From contig JAEWSG010000243.1 in NCBI GenBank assembly GCA_023398495.1, positions 1 through 5,698 of the forward strand: a stretch of 5,698 bases of DNA. The letters are read 5' to 3'. The stretch is from Bacillota bacterium. GTDB taxonomy: Bacteria > Bacillota > Clostridia > Acetivibrionales > Acetivibrionaceae. Below, piece after piece: positions 1 to 5,382 of this stretch. The notes beneath the pieces were generated by a model that saw only the letters and a program-made list of their open reading frames with translations, made no database searches and had not been told where the DNA came from. Numbering within the stretch: the first letter of the stretch is position 1; the number at the start of each line of letters is the position of its first letter. Made by a program: the position numbers and the translations under genes.

Positions 1-747
1 GACAACAACGGAAACCTGAGAAATGTATATGACGTAACAAATGGACCCAGTGTGATAACCACCAATACATATACCCTGTTAAACCAGCTAAAGACAACTG
101 TGACAGCAGGTATAAACCAGCAAATGGAGAATACATACAATGCAGAAGGGAAGAGGGTTGCAAAAACAGTAGGAGGAACAACTGCAAGATACTTCTATGA
201 GTATGACAATGTGGCATTTGAATACACAAACAGCGGAACAATAAGTGCCTTCAATGTAATAGGAACAGGCCTTATATCAAGGAAAACAGGAATTGATAAG
301 GTATACTATTTCTACAACGGACACGCTGATGTGACAGCTCTGCTAGATGCCACAACAAAGAATATCCGCTCACAGTACAAGTATGATGAATTCGGTAATA
401 TATCCTCTGAGACCTACTATGACAGCAACGGAGTACTGACAACAGATGAGGCTGAAATAATAAGGAGCCAGATATTATATGCCGGATACCAATACGATAA
501 GGAATCAAAGTACTACAACCTCCACGCAAGGTACTATGACCCACAAACGGCAAGATTCCTGCAGCAGGATACATATACGGGTACAATAGCTGATCCGTTG
601 AGTTTAAATCTGTATACGTACTGCCATAATGAGCCGATGATGTATTTTGACCCAACAGGACATGCTGAAGAAAAGTCAGCCTTTACTTTAATCAATGAAA
701 TAATTGCTGCAAAGAGAGGATGGGAGGAAAGTCAATTAAAGATATGA
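1..747 (+). CDS. RHS/YD-repeat protein, C-terminal part (5' end outside window)
   Basis: The frame is open from base 1, so the gene starts upstream. A GTG at 52 is only an internal codon. The translated 248 residues contain degenerate YD repeats (NTYNAEGKR, KYDEFGN) and then the RHS-associated core, with AGYQYDKE at about 481, HARYYDPQTARFL after it, and the closing DPTGH at 649-663. In this family the repeats build a hollow beta shell that encloses a variable C-terminal toxin or effector, and the core marks the junction. Here only 27 residues follow DPTGH before TGA at 745-747, far shorter than a usual tip. The next frame continues with protein-like sequence (see 740-886), so the tip is probably frameshifted. 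RHS proteins are usually secreted or surface-delivered in Gram-positives; no delivery signal lies in this part. Confidence 0.9.
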   Translation, partial: DNNGNLRNVYDVTNGPSVITTNTYTLLNQLKTTVTAGINQQMENTYNAEGKRVAKTVGGTTARYFYEYDNVAFEYTNSGTISAFNVIGTGLISRKTGIDKVYYFYNGHADVTALLDATTKNIRSQYKYDEFGNISSETYYDSNGVLTTDEAEIIRSQILYAGYQYDKESKYYNLHARYYDPQTARFLQQDTYTGTIADPLSLNLYTYCHNEPMMYFDPTGHAEEKSAFTLINEIIAAKRGWEESQLKI

Positions 748-886
748 GTATCTTAAAGAAGAAAATTCAGATATAGATGTTAAAGCAGAACGAAGAAAAC
801 AGTATAACTATGCTTCGGTCGCTGCTACAGCAAGAGAAATGTTAGAAGATACAGATGCTTATAATGACGTGTTGATTGTCAACTAG
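740..886 (+). pseudogene. Frameshifted continuation of the RHS C-terminal tip
   Basis: Frame 2 is open just past the RHS gene's TGA. It reads YEYLKEENSDID, then RRKQYNYASVAATAREMLED and DAYNDVLIVN, and ends at TAG 884-886. It has no start codon or ribosome binding site of its own, and its composition is protein-like and alanine/charge-rich. The simplest reading is that one extra base between about 737 and 747 pushed the variable C-terminal domain out of frame. The domain is not recognised, so no toxin activity is assigned. The final TAG is the first three bases of the 13-bp repeat at 884, which suggests the true 3' end of the tip was replaced when that repeat region arrived. Confidence 0.5.
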
Positions 887-985
887 AATTGAACACTTTT
901 TTAAAAAAATTATATTTAGAATTGAACACTTCCTTGGTATGCACTTTTTTTCAACAGACTTTTTTTAACGAATAGAATTGAACAC
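884..985. repeat. Three direct copies of TAGAATTGAACAC, possible IS21-like end
   Basis: Exact copies of the 13-mer TAGAATTGAACAC lie at 884-896, 917-929 and 973-985, all in the same orientation, with spacings of 33 and 56 bases. AT-rich spacers (T/A runs) separate them. Read on the other strand the unit begins GTGTTCAATTCTA. Multiple short direct repeats near a TGT...ACA terminus are typical of IS21-family ends, where they bind the transposase. The outermost base would be near 985, with the element body to the left, but the left side is RHS sequence. This is therefore best explained as an orphan end left by a deletion. No matching second end, istA or istB is present in the window. Confidence 0.5.
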
Positions 986-1062
986 ATAAATCAACAAATT
1001 CCAACCTGATACCCAGCAGTATTGTCAGGTGATTTTGAATACTCCGAATTCAAATTGATAAA

Positions 1063-1293
1063 TTATATTGTTTTGATATCTGAGTTTTCTGCTAATTTGG
1101 TTAAAGCGGCTGCGACAGTCATTCCATCTACTTTTCCTAATATTTCAACAAGCTTTTCTGTATTCCAAAATTTATCTTTCAAACTCACTAAATGACACCC
1201 AACTTGAAAATCCGGAAAACAAGCAAATCCACCTCTTGATGTGGGTCCAAAAACAACCATAATGCTTGATCTACTTTCTATCCATATTCTCAC
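1063..1293 (-). CDS. Conserved-looking 76-aa hypothetical protein
   Basis: I prefer GTG at 1293-1291 because a GAGGA sequence lies six bases upstream. A longer reading from GTG 1335 (90 aa) adds a basic, unconvincing N-terminus that overlaps another small frame. The 76-residue product starts RIWIESRSSIMVVFGPTSRG, has cysteines at about 25 and 33 in an ACFPDFQVGCHL segment, and then FWNTEKLVEILGKVDG and an alanine/leucine-rich end. There is no signal peptide or membrane helix, so it is probably a small cytosolic protein. It loosely recalls, from memory, small Bacillota proteins with a 'P-x-x-x-x-GC-L ... FxNTEKL' pattern, but I assign no function. It lies 45 bases after the 140-aa gene on the same strand and is probably co-transcribed with it. 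Confidence 0.6.
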   Translation of the reverse strand: MRIWIESRSSIMVVFGPTSRGGFACFPDFQVGCHLVSLKDKFWNTEKLVEILGKVDGMTVAAALTKLAENSDIKTI

Positions 1294-1327
1294 CCTCTTT
1301 CCTCTTTGGGGTTTTCTTACGGGGCAT
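1271..1327 (-). CDS. Tiny 18-aa basic ORF between the two small genes
   Basis: ATG at 1327-1325 begins MPRKKTPKRKEGENMDRK and ends at TAG 1273-1271. It starts 11 bases after the stop of the 140-aa gene and overlaps the start of the 76-aa gene in another frame. It is strongly basic (four lysines and one arginine in the first nine residues after Met). A GGGTG lies about seven bases upstream of the ATG as a weak ribosome binding site. It could be a leader that couples translation of the 76-aa gene, the damaged N-terminus of that gene, or chance. It is reported mainly because it fills the gap and affects the start choice of its neighbour. Confidence 0.2.
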   Translation of the reverse strand: MPRKKTPKRKEGENMDRK

Positions 1328-1338
1328 GGAAACACCCA

Positions 1339-1761
1339 CTACTCATACTCAATCCAATATCCTGCAGCCCTTGCTGCATCAATTCTTAAAATAATTTTTC
1401 TGTTGCTATTCTCCAAGGTTACATATTTACTAATTTCAAATAATTTATCTTTTATCAGGTTAGAAATAATTTTATCAGATTCAATAAAATCAGGCTGCAT
1501 GGTTTTGTGTTTATCTGTATTACAAAGTTCTTCAACTGTTAAAAATGAATTCTCAGAATTGCTATCTGGCTTCAGAACATACCTGTCTCTGCTTTGATCA
1601 AATATATACTCAGAATCACGTCTTAGCCTTTTAACTATGGTATCATACCTCACTCCATATGTTTCAGTAACATGTTCTATAGCTGCCTGCTTTCCATGGT
1701 TATTAAAGATATCCACAAATATCTTAAAATCAATACTCCCAAGTTTCTTTACTCTATTCAT
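1339..1761 (-). CDS. 140-aa hypothetical protein, putative helix-turn-helix
   Basis: ATG at 1761-1759 is preceded by a near-perfect AGGAGGT (1768-1774) with six bases of spacing, so the start is secure. Residues about 10-50 (DFKIFVDIFNNHGKQAAIEH, then YGVRYDTIVKRLRRDSEY) have the spacing of a helix-turn-helix in which TYGVRYDTIVKRLRRD would be the recognition part. The middle is polar and acidic. The end (RIDAARAAGYWIEYE) looks like a small folded domain. There are no membrane segments. The family is not recognised; a DNA-binding regulator is an inference from the helix pattern. Its 5' end is 48 bases from the ISL3 left end, so any promoter or upstream gene was separated by the insertion. The 76-aa gene follows on the same strand. 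Confidence 0.65.
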   Translation of the reverse strand: MNRVKKLGSIDFKIFVDIFNNHGKQAAIEHVTETYGVRYDTIVKRLRRDSEYIFDQSRDRYVLKPDSNSENSFLTVEELCNTDKHKTMQPDFIESDKIISNLIKDKLFEISKYVTLENSNRKIILRIDAARAAGYWIEYE

Positions 1762-1767
1762 GAGATT

Positions 1768-1774
1768 ACCTCCT
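1768..1774 (-). promoter_or_regulatory. Strong ribosome binding site of the 140-aa gene
   Basis: AGGAGGT, six bases before ATG 1761-1759, complements the 16S rRNA 3' end almost fully and fixes the start of this gene. Confidence 0.75.
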
Positions 1775-1809
1775 TCCTCGTTCTTTTAATCCTTTATGAC
1801 CCTTTTGGA

Positions 1810-1831
1810 GGTTCTTCCGCATATTTGGCGG
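1810..1831. repeat. ISL3 terminal inverted repeat, transposase 3' side
   Basis: This 22-bp copy begins GGTTCTTCCGC and ends TTTGGCGG. It is the exact reverse complement of 3482-3503. The transposase stop codon begins at the very next base. Confidence 0.95.
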
Positions 1832-2899
1832 TTATAAGTAATTAATTGATTGATAAACTACCTTATTTGACAATAATTCTACACCGCATCTTCCGTACAT
1901 CACTCTCTTTATATTCTTAATTTTATTAACTGTTCCTTCCAGAATCCCATTATTAATTTTGTATTTTGAACCGTTTAGTATAGCTTCAAAATCGTCTTTC
2001 TTTGCCTCTTTTAGGAATGAATTAATTGTAGGATCTTCATATTCAGTGTTAAATATATTTTCGACTTTTTCATGATCTAAGTTTATTAATGCATGTTTGA
2101 ATGTTTGGTAAAAGGATTGATATTCACGTATTATAGGGTATAACTTTTTTAATTCTTCAATATACTTTGTTGTATTATCATCGTTACATTTCCAATTAAA
2201 CACTTTTTTTATAATGTCTCCTCTATTTATTATAGTTATCTTCCTTTTTGTTAAATTATCTTCACTAAGCTTGATTTTTGAGGTATTCTTATGTTTATTT
2301 ATGTACCTATTTAAAATACTGTATTTTGATTGAATACCTTTTTCTAATAGAAATTCATGCACTTTAGTTACTACACCACAGGAATAATATTTATCTAAAA
2401 TGATATCCTTAAATTGATCAAGATCACTGCTGCGAGTACTTGCAGCATATTGTGCTTCTTTTTCAATATCATCCATTAACAAATATTTCTTAATCGTATT
2501 CCTACTCATTTTAAATAATCTAGCTGTTGTTCTAATATTATTATTTTTTTCATATTCAGCCTGCACTTGTTTAATCAGATCTATTTTATTTTGATGAGCT
2601 ACAGTTTTCTCACTGTTGTCAATATATGTGCCAATGGTTTTTTCCGGTAGAAGTACTTCCTTTTTCTCATCTATATCGTCTTCAATACTAACTTTGTTAG
2701 GTATTTGCTGCTGCAAGGATTTAATTAAACTATCACTCAAATTTTTTATGATATGGAATCTGTCTGCAACATGGATATATTTATCTGATAACTTTTGATA
2801 CTGTTTACCTCTATCTCTTGAGAGATATTTTAAGTTGGGAAAAGTATCTAAAACAGTTTGTACATCTTCTGTTTGTCTAGAATTGACTATTGAAATCAC
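1832..2899 (-). CDS. ISL3 transposase, C-terminal DDE part (frameshifted)
   Basis: The frame is open from the A8 run near 2942; the GTG at 2899 is only the first in-frame start-like codon and has no clear ribosome binding site. Residues 24-30 (KYLSRDR) give the second catalytic aspartate. HVADRFHIIKNL is the conserved stretch after it. Residues 121-141 (NIRTTARLFKMSRNTIKKYL) form an inserted helix-turn-helix, seen in some ISL3 members. Residues 319-331 (GILEGTVNKIKNI) give the catalytic glutamate, followed by the conserved KRVMYGRCG. The C-terminus is intact and stops exactly at the inverted repeat. All three DDE residues survive, so the split in the A-run is the only visible defect. Slippage on that run could still make some full-length enzyme. 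Confidence 0.85.
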   Translation of the reverse strand: MISIVNSRQTEDVQTVLDTFPNLKYLSRDRGKQYQKLSDKYIHVADRFHIIKNLSDSLIKSLQQQIPNKVSIEDDIDEKKEVLLPEKTIGTYIDNSEKTVAHQNKIDLIKQVQAEYEKNNNIRTTARLFKMSRNTIKKYLLMDDIEKEAQYAASTRSSDLDQFKDIILDKYYSCGVVTKVHEFLLEKGIQSKYSILNRYINKHKNTSKIKLSEDNLTKRKITIINRGDIIKKVFNWKCNDDNTTKYIEELKKLYPIIREYQSFYQTFKHALINLDHEKVENIFNTEYEDPTINSFLKEAKKDDFEAILNGSKYKINNGILEGTVNKIKNIKRVMYGRCGVELLSNKVVYQSINYL

Positions 2900-2916
2900 T
2901 CTATTATTATCTAAAT

Positions 2917-3441
2917 TTACAATAACTGTTCCATATTTATGTTTTTTTTAAGCGAAAAATCATCTATACCAACCGCGGTAATATCCTCAACATTAATTTT
3001 AGTTTGCCATGCTTTTGCAATACGAAGTAAAGTATCACCACTTATAGATATTTTTTTTGATTTGCACATTCTAGATGCTTCTTCTGCACTTGCAGTTAAT
3101 GCAAGTTTGGTCAATAACTCATCTAGTCTTTTGGTTTTTCTTGACTTCTTCTCTACAAGTTCATCAATAGGCTCAACAAAGATACCTTTATTACAAAGTT
3201 GATTCTTACAAATATATTTCTTCAAGCGAATTATTAGAAACAGCTGCTTATCAATAATGGAAAGATCTTGTATTTTTCTACTGTAATAGTTTTTAAATGT
3301 GTTTGTTATATTACCACACTCTGGACACTCACATTCTGTTCTTAAACTATCAAAATAAAATACCGCTTTATCATCCTTGATTTCAGTATTAGTATGATTC
3401 AAATAATCAGGATAAAACTCTTTAAAAAAGTCATTATTCAT
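2917..3441 (-). CDS. ISL3 transposase, N-terminal part (frameshifted)
   Basis: ATG 3441-3439 follows an AGGGTGG ribosome binding site (3448-3454). Of 174 residues, about 37-83 form the ISL3 zinc finger (CECPECG, then YICKNQLC). Residues 117-146 form a helix-turn-helix (AEEASRMCKSKKISISGDTL). The segment ends with VGIDDFSLKK (158-166), which carries the first catalytic aspartate of the DDE domain. The frame then runs into TAA at 2917-2919, right after an A8 run (2942-2949 on this strand). Reading one extra A continues as HKYGTVIVNLDNNR into the C-terminal part, as in normal ISL3 transposases, which are a single ORF. The joined protein would be about 537 residues, a usual size for this family. 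As it stands this half could bind the ends but cannot catalyse transposition. Confidence 0.85.
   Translation of the reverse strand: MNNDFFKEFYPDYLNHTNTEIKDDKAVFYFDSLRTECECPECGNITNTFKNYYSRKIQDLSIIDKQLFLIIRLKKYICKNQLCNKGIFVEPIDELVEKKSRKTKRLDELLTKLALTASAEEASRMCKSKKISISGDTLLRIAKAWQTKINVEDITAVGIDDFSLKKNINMEQLL
2942..2949 (-). other. A8 run: site of the transposase frameshift
   Basis: On the coding strand the codons read CTT AAA AAA AAC. A ninth A, or a -1 slip, restores CAT AAA TAT GGA and the conserved HKYGT. The A_AAA_AAC heptamer is in the right register for -1 slippage, but no nearby stimulatory Shine-Dalgarno or strong stem-loop is visible. ISL3 elements are not known for programmed shifting, so a one-base deletion mutation is the simpler explanation. 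Confidence 0.7.
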
Positions 3442-3459
3442 TAAAAACCACCCTGTACT

Positions 3460-3488
3460 ATTATATCATACTATTCATTATCCGCCAA
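3460..3488 (-). promoter_or_regulatory. Promoter of the ISL3 transposase
   Basis: On the minus strand there is a -35 TTGGCG (3483-3488) and a perfect -10 TATAAT (3460-3465) with a 17-base spacer, ahead of the AGGGTGG site and ATG 3441. The -35 lies within the terminal inverted repeat, so transposase binding to the end would be expected to repress its own promoter (inference). Confidence 0.7.
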
Positions 3489-3503
3489 ATATGCGGAAGA
3501 ACC
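3482..3503. repeat. ISL3 terminal inverted repeat, transposase 5' side
   Basis: This 22-bp copy reads CCGCCAAATATGCGGAAG and then AACC on the + strand, and matches 1810-1831 exactly in inverted orientation. The inner part supplies the TTGGCG used as the -35 box of the transposase promoter. Confidence 0.95.
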
Positions 3504-3507
3504 ATTT

Positions 3508-3666
3508 TTAATTATAAATCAACACCACTTCCTCCACACAAGCCGAATTCAGAATGGATTGAGCTGCTCCTGTATCAATAACAACATTTTTTAAAACTTT
3601 TGATTTACCATTGAATGCAATAGTTAAATCGGTGCAAATCATCATATCATAAATATAAACCTGCAT
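3508..3666 (-). pseudogene. Retropepsin-like aspartic protease, truncated N-terminal fragment
   Basis: ATG 3666-3664 starts one base after the stop of the 74-aa gene, and translation is probably coupled. The 52-residue product has a beta-strand-rich N-terminus (VYIYDMMICTDLTIAFNG), then VVIDTGAAQSILNSA with the D-T-G-A active-site motif at residues 31-34, and stops at TAA 3510-3508. Single-domain retropepsin-like proteases of bacteria act as homodimers with one aspartate per subunit and run to roughly 100-130 residues. The flap and the C-terminal half are missing here. The ISL3 end is only four bases beyond the stop, so the insertion or a linked deletion probably removed the rest. The surviving fragment should be inactive. 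The family assignment rests on the motif and its setting. Confidence 0.6.
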
Positions 3667-3667
3667 T

Positions 3668-3892
3668 TTATCTTACCATCCTAAAACCAAAAATATTTCT
3701 TATCTCAACATAAATTTCATCATGGGAAGTATGGTAAACAACTTCATTTTCAGAACATTTAACAAGTTCCCTACCTGCTTCAAGGTCTGTAGAAATAGTA
3801 GCAATTACATCCATTTCGTCAATATATTCTTTATTATCATCAACATGATTTTTGGTAATCAGTAGCTTTACCCACTGATTTGGATACTTCAT
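3668..3892 (-). CDS. 74-aa hypothetical protein paired with the protease gene
   Basis: ATG 3892-3890 has GGAGAG (3901-3906) eight bases upstream, giving MKYPNQWVKLLITKNHVDDN at the start and YVEIRNIFGFRMVR at the end. There is no signal peptide or membrane helix; it is mixed-charge and probably a small alpha/beta cytosolic protein. The pattern MKYPNQWV... 'VIATISTDLEAGRELVKC' ... 'VYHT' ... 'EIRNIFGF' resembles, from memory, small proteins encoded directly before retropepsin-like proteases in clostridia and cyanobacteria. I take them as a pair, perhaps a partner or substrate. The protease ATG follows the stop after a single base, which supports co-translation. No biochemical function is known to me. 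Confidence 0.65.
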   Translation of the reverse strand: MKYPNQWVKLLITKNHVDDNKEYIDEMDVIATISTDLEAGRELVKCSENEVVYHTSHDEIYVEIRNIFGFRMVR

Positions 3893-3942
3893 TTTAACTT
3901 CTCTCCAAGTTATAATATTACCGCCTTTCTTGAACTAATTTT

Positions 3943-3969
3943 ATTTTACCATAACAAAACGATTTTCAA
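3943..3969 (-). promoter_or_regulatory. Candidate promoter of the 74-aa/protease operon
   Basis: On the minus strand a TTGAAA (3964-3969) and an extended -10 TGGTAAAAT (TAAAAT at 3943-3948) lie about 50 bases before ATG 3892. The 15-base spacer is short, but the TGN extension compensates. No other good promoter is visible in this AT-rich stretch. Confidence 0.35.
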
Positions 3970-4190
3970 AACAGTAACATTTCTAACCTAAAGGGAAATT
4001 ATTACTTTAATAAAAATACATGCCTTATGCAGTTGTAGGTAATTGATACCAATTCCATAGAAAAAAGTCAAGCTGTGGAGTCCAAAATTTATTGATGAAC
4101 CTTGAAAACATAGCACCAGAAATGTCATAATATATTTGGATAGTCTGATCGTTACATTACCTGAAAATAAATTTTAGAGTAATAGTGGTT
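3970..4190. other. Intergenic region without a recognised gene
   Basis: This is an AT-rich spacer between the rpn pseudogene and the 74-aa operon. A short minus-strand frame near 4025-4111 (MFSRFINKFWTPQLDFFLWN...) has no ribosome binding site and is not recognised. I see no RNA gene or clear terminator. Confidence 0.5.
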
Positions 4191-4808
4191 TCAATTTTGA
4201 GAGGTTTTTCTTAAAACTTCAATTTCTTCAGAAGTTAAGCCAGTTGCTTTAGTAATCGAGTCTGAATCAAGCTCCATTGATATAAGGTTTTTTGCAATTT
4301 CTAGTACTTTTCCTTTTTTGCAGAACTAATCATATTAGCTCTTCCATGTAAAGAATCTTCTCTAGCCTTATATAAAGCAAGAGTTTTTGCATCTTCCCAA
4401 AGATGATACTTTGAATGAAACTTATCCAAATCAAGAAATTCAAAATCCAGTATATTTATAGTAATTACCTTAGAAAGGTTTAATCATCACCTTGTTTTAT
4501 TCCTTCAAGGAAAAGCTTCCCCCAATAAAACATCGTTCTTTTTTCCATATTGTGCTGATTGGTAAGCTGAAGCTCAATATCAAGCTGCATACCATTGGCT
4601 GTTTTTGCTCTAACGTCAAGTCTACCTGACTTATCAGAAATCAATTCCTTTGTTAGATCTTTATTGTCAAAAATTTTTAAGGATACAAGTTTTATTGGTC
4701 ATCAGCATCAAGAACAGCATTAAGGAACGCAATTAAATTATCCTTACTTTCTTCTTCCCCCATAATTCGTTTGAAAATATAATCGTTTAAAGGGTTTAGC
4801 CTTTGCAT
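4191..4808 (-). pseudogene. Rpn/PDDEXK_2-family nuclease (putative transposase), frameshifted
   Basis: The start is ATG 4808-4806, ten bases after GGAGGT (4819-4824); an in-frame ATG at 4826 is an alternative. The product reads MQRLNPLNDYIFKRIMGEEE and AFLNAVLDADDQ, then TAA at 4692-4694. Shifting one base continues with KLVSLKIFDNKDL, then SGRLDVRAKTANGMQLDIEL and LTNQHNMEKRTMFYWGKLF, ending GDD-TAA at 4480-4482. Shifting again gives KVITINILDFEFLD and ALYKAREDSLHGRANM. A third shift near the A-run at 4314-4319 gives KVLEIAKNLISMELDSDSIT and ATGLTSEEIEVL, with TGA at 4191-4193. GRLDV and DIELQL carry the PD-(D/E)XK catalytic D and E-x-Q. Rpn proteins are DNA endonucleases that promote RecA-independent recombination. 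Three separate single-base lesions mean the gene is dead. Its rebuilt length is about 205 residues, slightly short for the family. Confidence 0.85.
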
Positions 4809-4845
4809 TTTGAAAGTAACCTCCATTTCTTATTTCTCTATATAT

Positions 4846-4854
4846 AGTATAGCA
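4846..4854 (-). promoter_or_regulatory. Extended -10 promoter of the rpn pseudogene
   Basis: On the minus strand TGCTATACT (TATACT at 4846-4851) lies about 38 bases before ATG 4808. No good -35 box is seen at the usual distance, as is common with extended -10 promoters. Confidence 0.35.
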
Positions 4855-4869
4855 TTTTTATATCATGAA

Positions 4870-5118
4870 TAACAGAAAAATGTATGTTGTGCAACTGATA
4901 GCAGTCAAAAACTAGAACTTGGATAAATGAGATTCTATCTATTTTTATTGACTGTGATAAACTTTTTGCATAGTCTATTCTTTAAAGATACTCACAAAGC
5001 GGAATCACGGAAAACCAATTCCCATTTTTAAAAATGACTTACAGAGCAAGTCTTAAAGAATCTACGCAGTAGCTTTTAAGCTTCTTATGAGCAACTACAA
5101 AGTGGACTTACAGCGTCA
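4870..5118. other. Non-coding or decayed stretch
   Basis: No frame on either strand gives a recognised protein. GACTTACAG occurs twice (5036-5044 and 5105-5113, 69 bases apart). Short plus-strand frames such as ATG 5034 and ATG 5087 (MSNYKVDLQRQYMEGIRQ..., ending at 5194) may be remnants of an eroded gene, but they have no matching family that I recognise. Confidence 0.4.
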
Positions 5119-5167
5119 GTACATGGAGGGTATACGACAAATTATTTATCGTATACCCTCCGTGTAC
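5119..5167. repeat. Long inverted repeat / hairpin of unknown role
   Basis: GTACATGGAGGGTATACGA (5119-5137) pairs with 5149-5167 over 19 positions with one T-G wobble, around an 11-base AT-rich loop. Neither strand has a T-run after the stem, so it is not an intrinsic terminator. It could be a mobile-element end structure, a protein-binding palindrome or an RNA hairpin. No flanking gene explains it. Confidence 0.7.
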
Positions 5168-5382
5168 CCGTACGTGATTTTATGGGTTCTATAGGGAACA
5201 GAACAAAGTAAGTGGCGTATAAGAATGCTAAGAATACAAAATTTATTGAGCATATACAACTGGAAAACCGCAGAGAATATTCTATACAAACACTATTTAA
5301 CAATCGTTCTTCTGGGATGTATGACCTTATGTTGACCATTCACCCGCTACTTTGCTTGAACAGACAGCCTAATTTGAGTAAT

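Larger units (their letters stand above)
1810..3503 (-). mobile_element. ISL3-family insertion sequence (1694 bp)
   Basis: Perfect 22-bp terminal inverted repeats lie at 1810-1831 and 3482-3503; the ends begin GGTTCTTCCGCATATTTGG, the kind of terminus seen in ISL3 elements. Between them is one transposase on the minus strand with the ISL3 zinc finger, helix-turn-helix and DDE residues, split into two frames. Its stop codon (1832-1834) directly abuts the left repeat and its promoter starts inside the right repeat, so the element is compact and end to end. ISL3 elements normally make 8-bp target duplications. Here the flanks are CTTTTGGA and ATTTTTAA, which are not a convincing duplication, so one flank has probably been lost to a deletion or recombination. 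It interrupts a minus-strand gene cluster. Confidence 0.93.

Noticed and set aside
272..655. Minus-strand 127-codon open frame
   Set aside because: Antisense shadow of the RHS gene; no ribosome binding site and unlikely composition.
884..985. CRISPR array
   Set aside because: Repeats are only 13 bases with unequal 20- and 43-base gaps and no cas genes; they fit transposon-end binding sites better.
1034..1054. Seven-base-pair hairpin TTTGAAT/ATTCAAA after the 76-aa gene
   Set aside because: AT-only stem apart from one G-C pair and no T-run on the minus strand; not a convincing terminator.
1241..1597. Plus-strand 118-codon open frame
   Set aside because: Antisense to the 140-aa gene; that gene has a strong AGGAGGT site and better protein character.
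1802..1809. CTTTTGGA compared with ATTTTTAA (3504-3511) as an 8-bp target duplication
   Set aside because: Five of eight matches, mostly in T runs; expected by chance in this base composition.
2616..3202. Plus-strand open frames at 2616-2798 and 2939-3202
   Set aside because: Antisense shadows of the ISL3 transposase, which has clear family motifs on the other strand.
4025..4111. Minus-strand small frame MFSRFINKFWTPQLDFFLWN...
   Set aside because: Only 28 codons, no ribosome binding site, no family recognised; most likely chance.
5119..5200. Group II intron domain V or integron attC site
   Set aside because: The stem lacks the domain V AGC/GNRA pattern and the attC core sites; no intron reverse transcriptase or integron genes are nearby.
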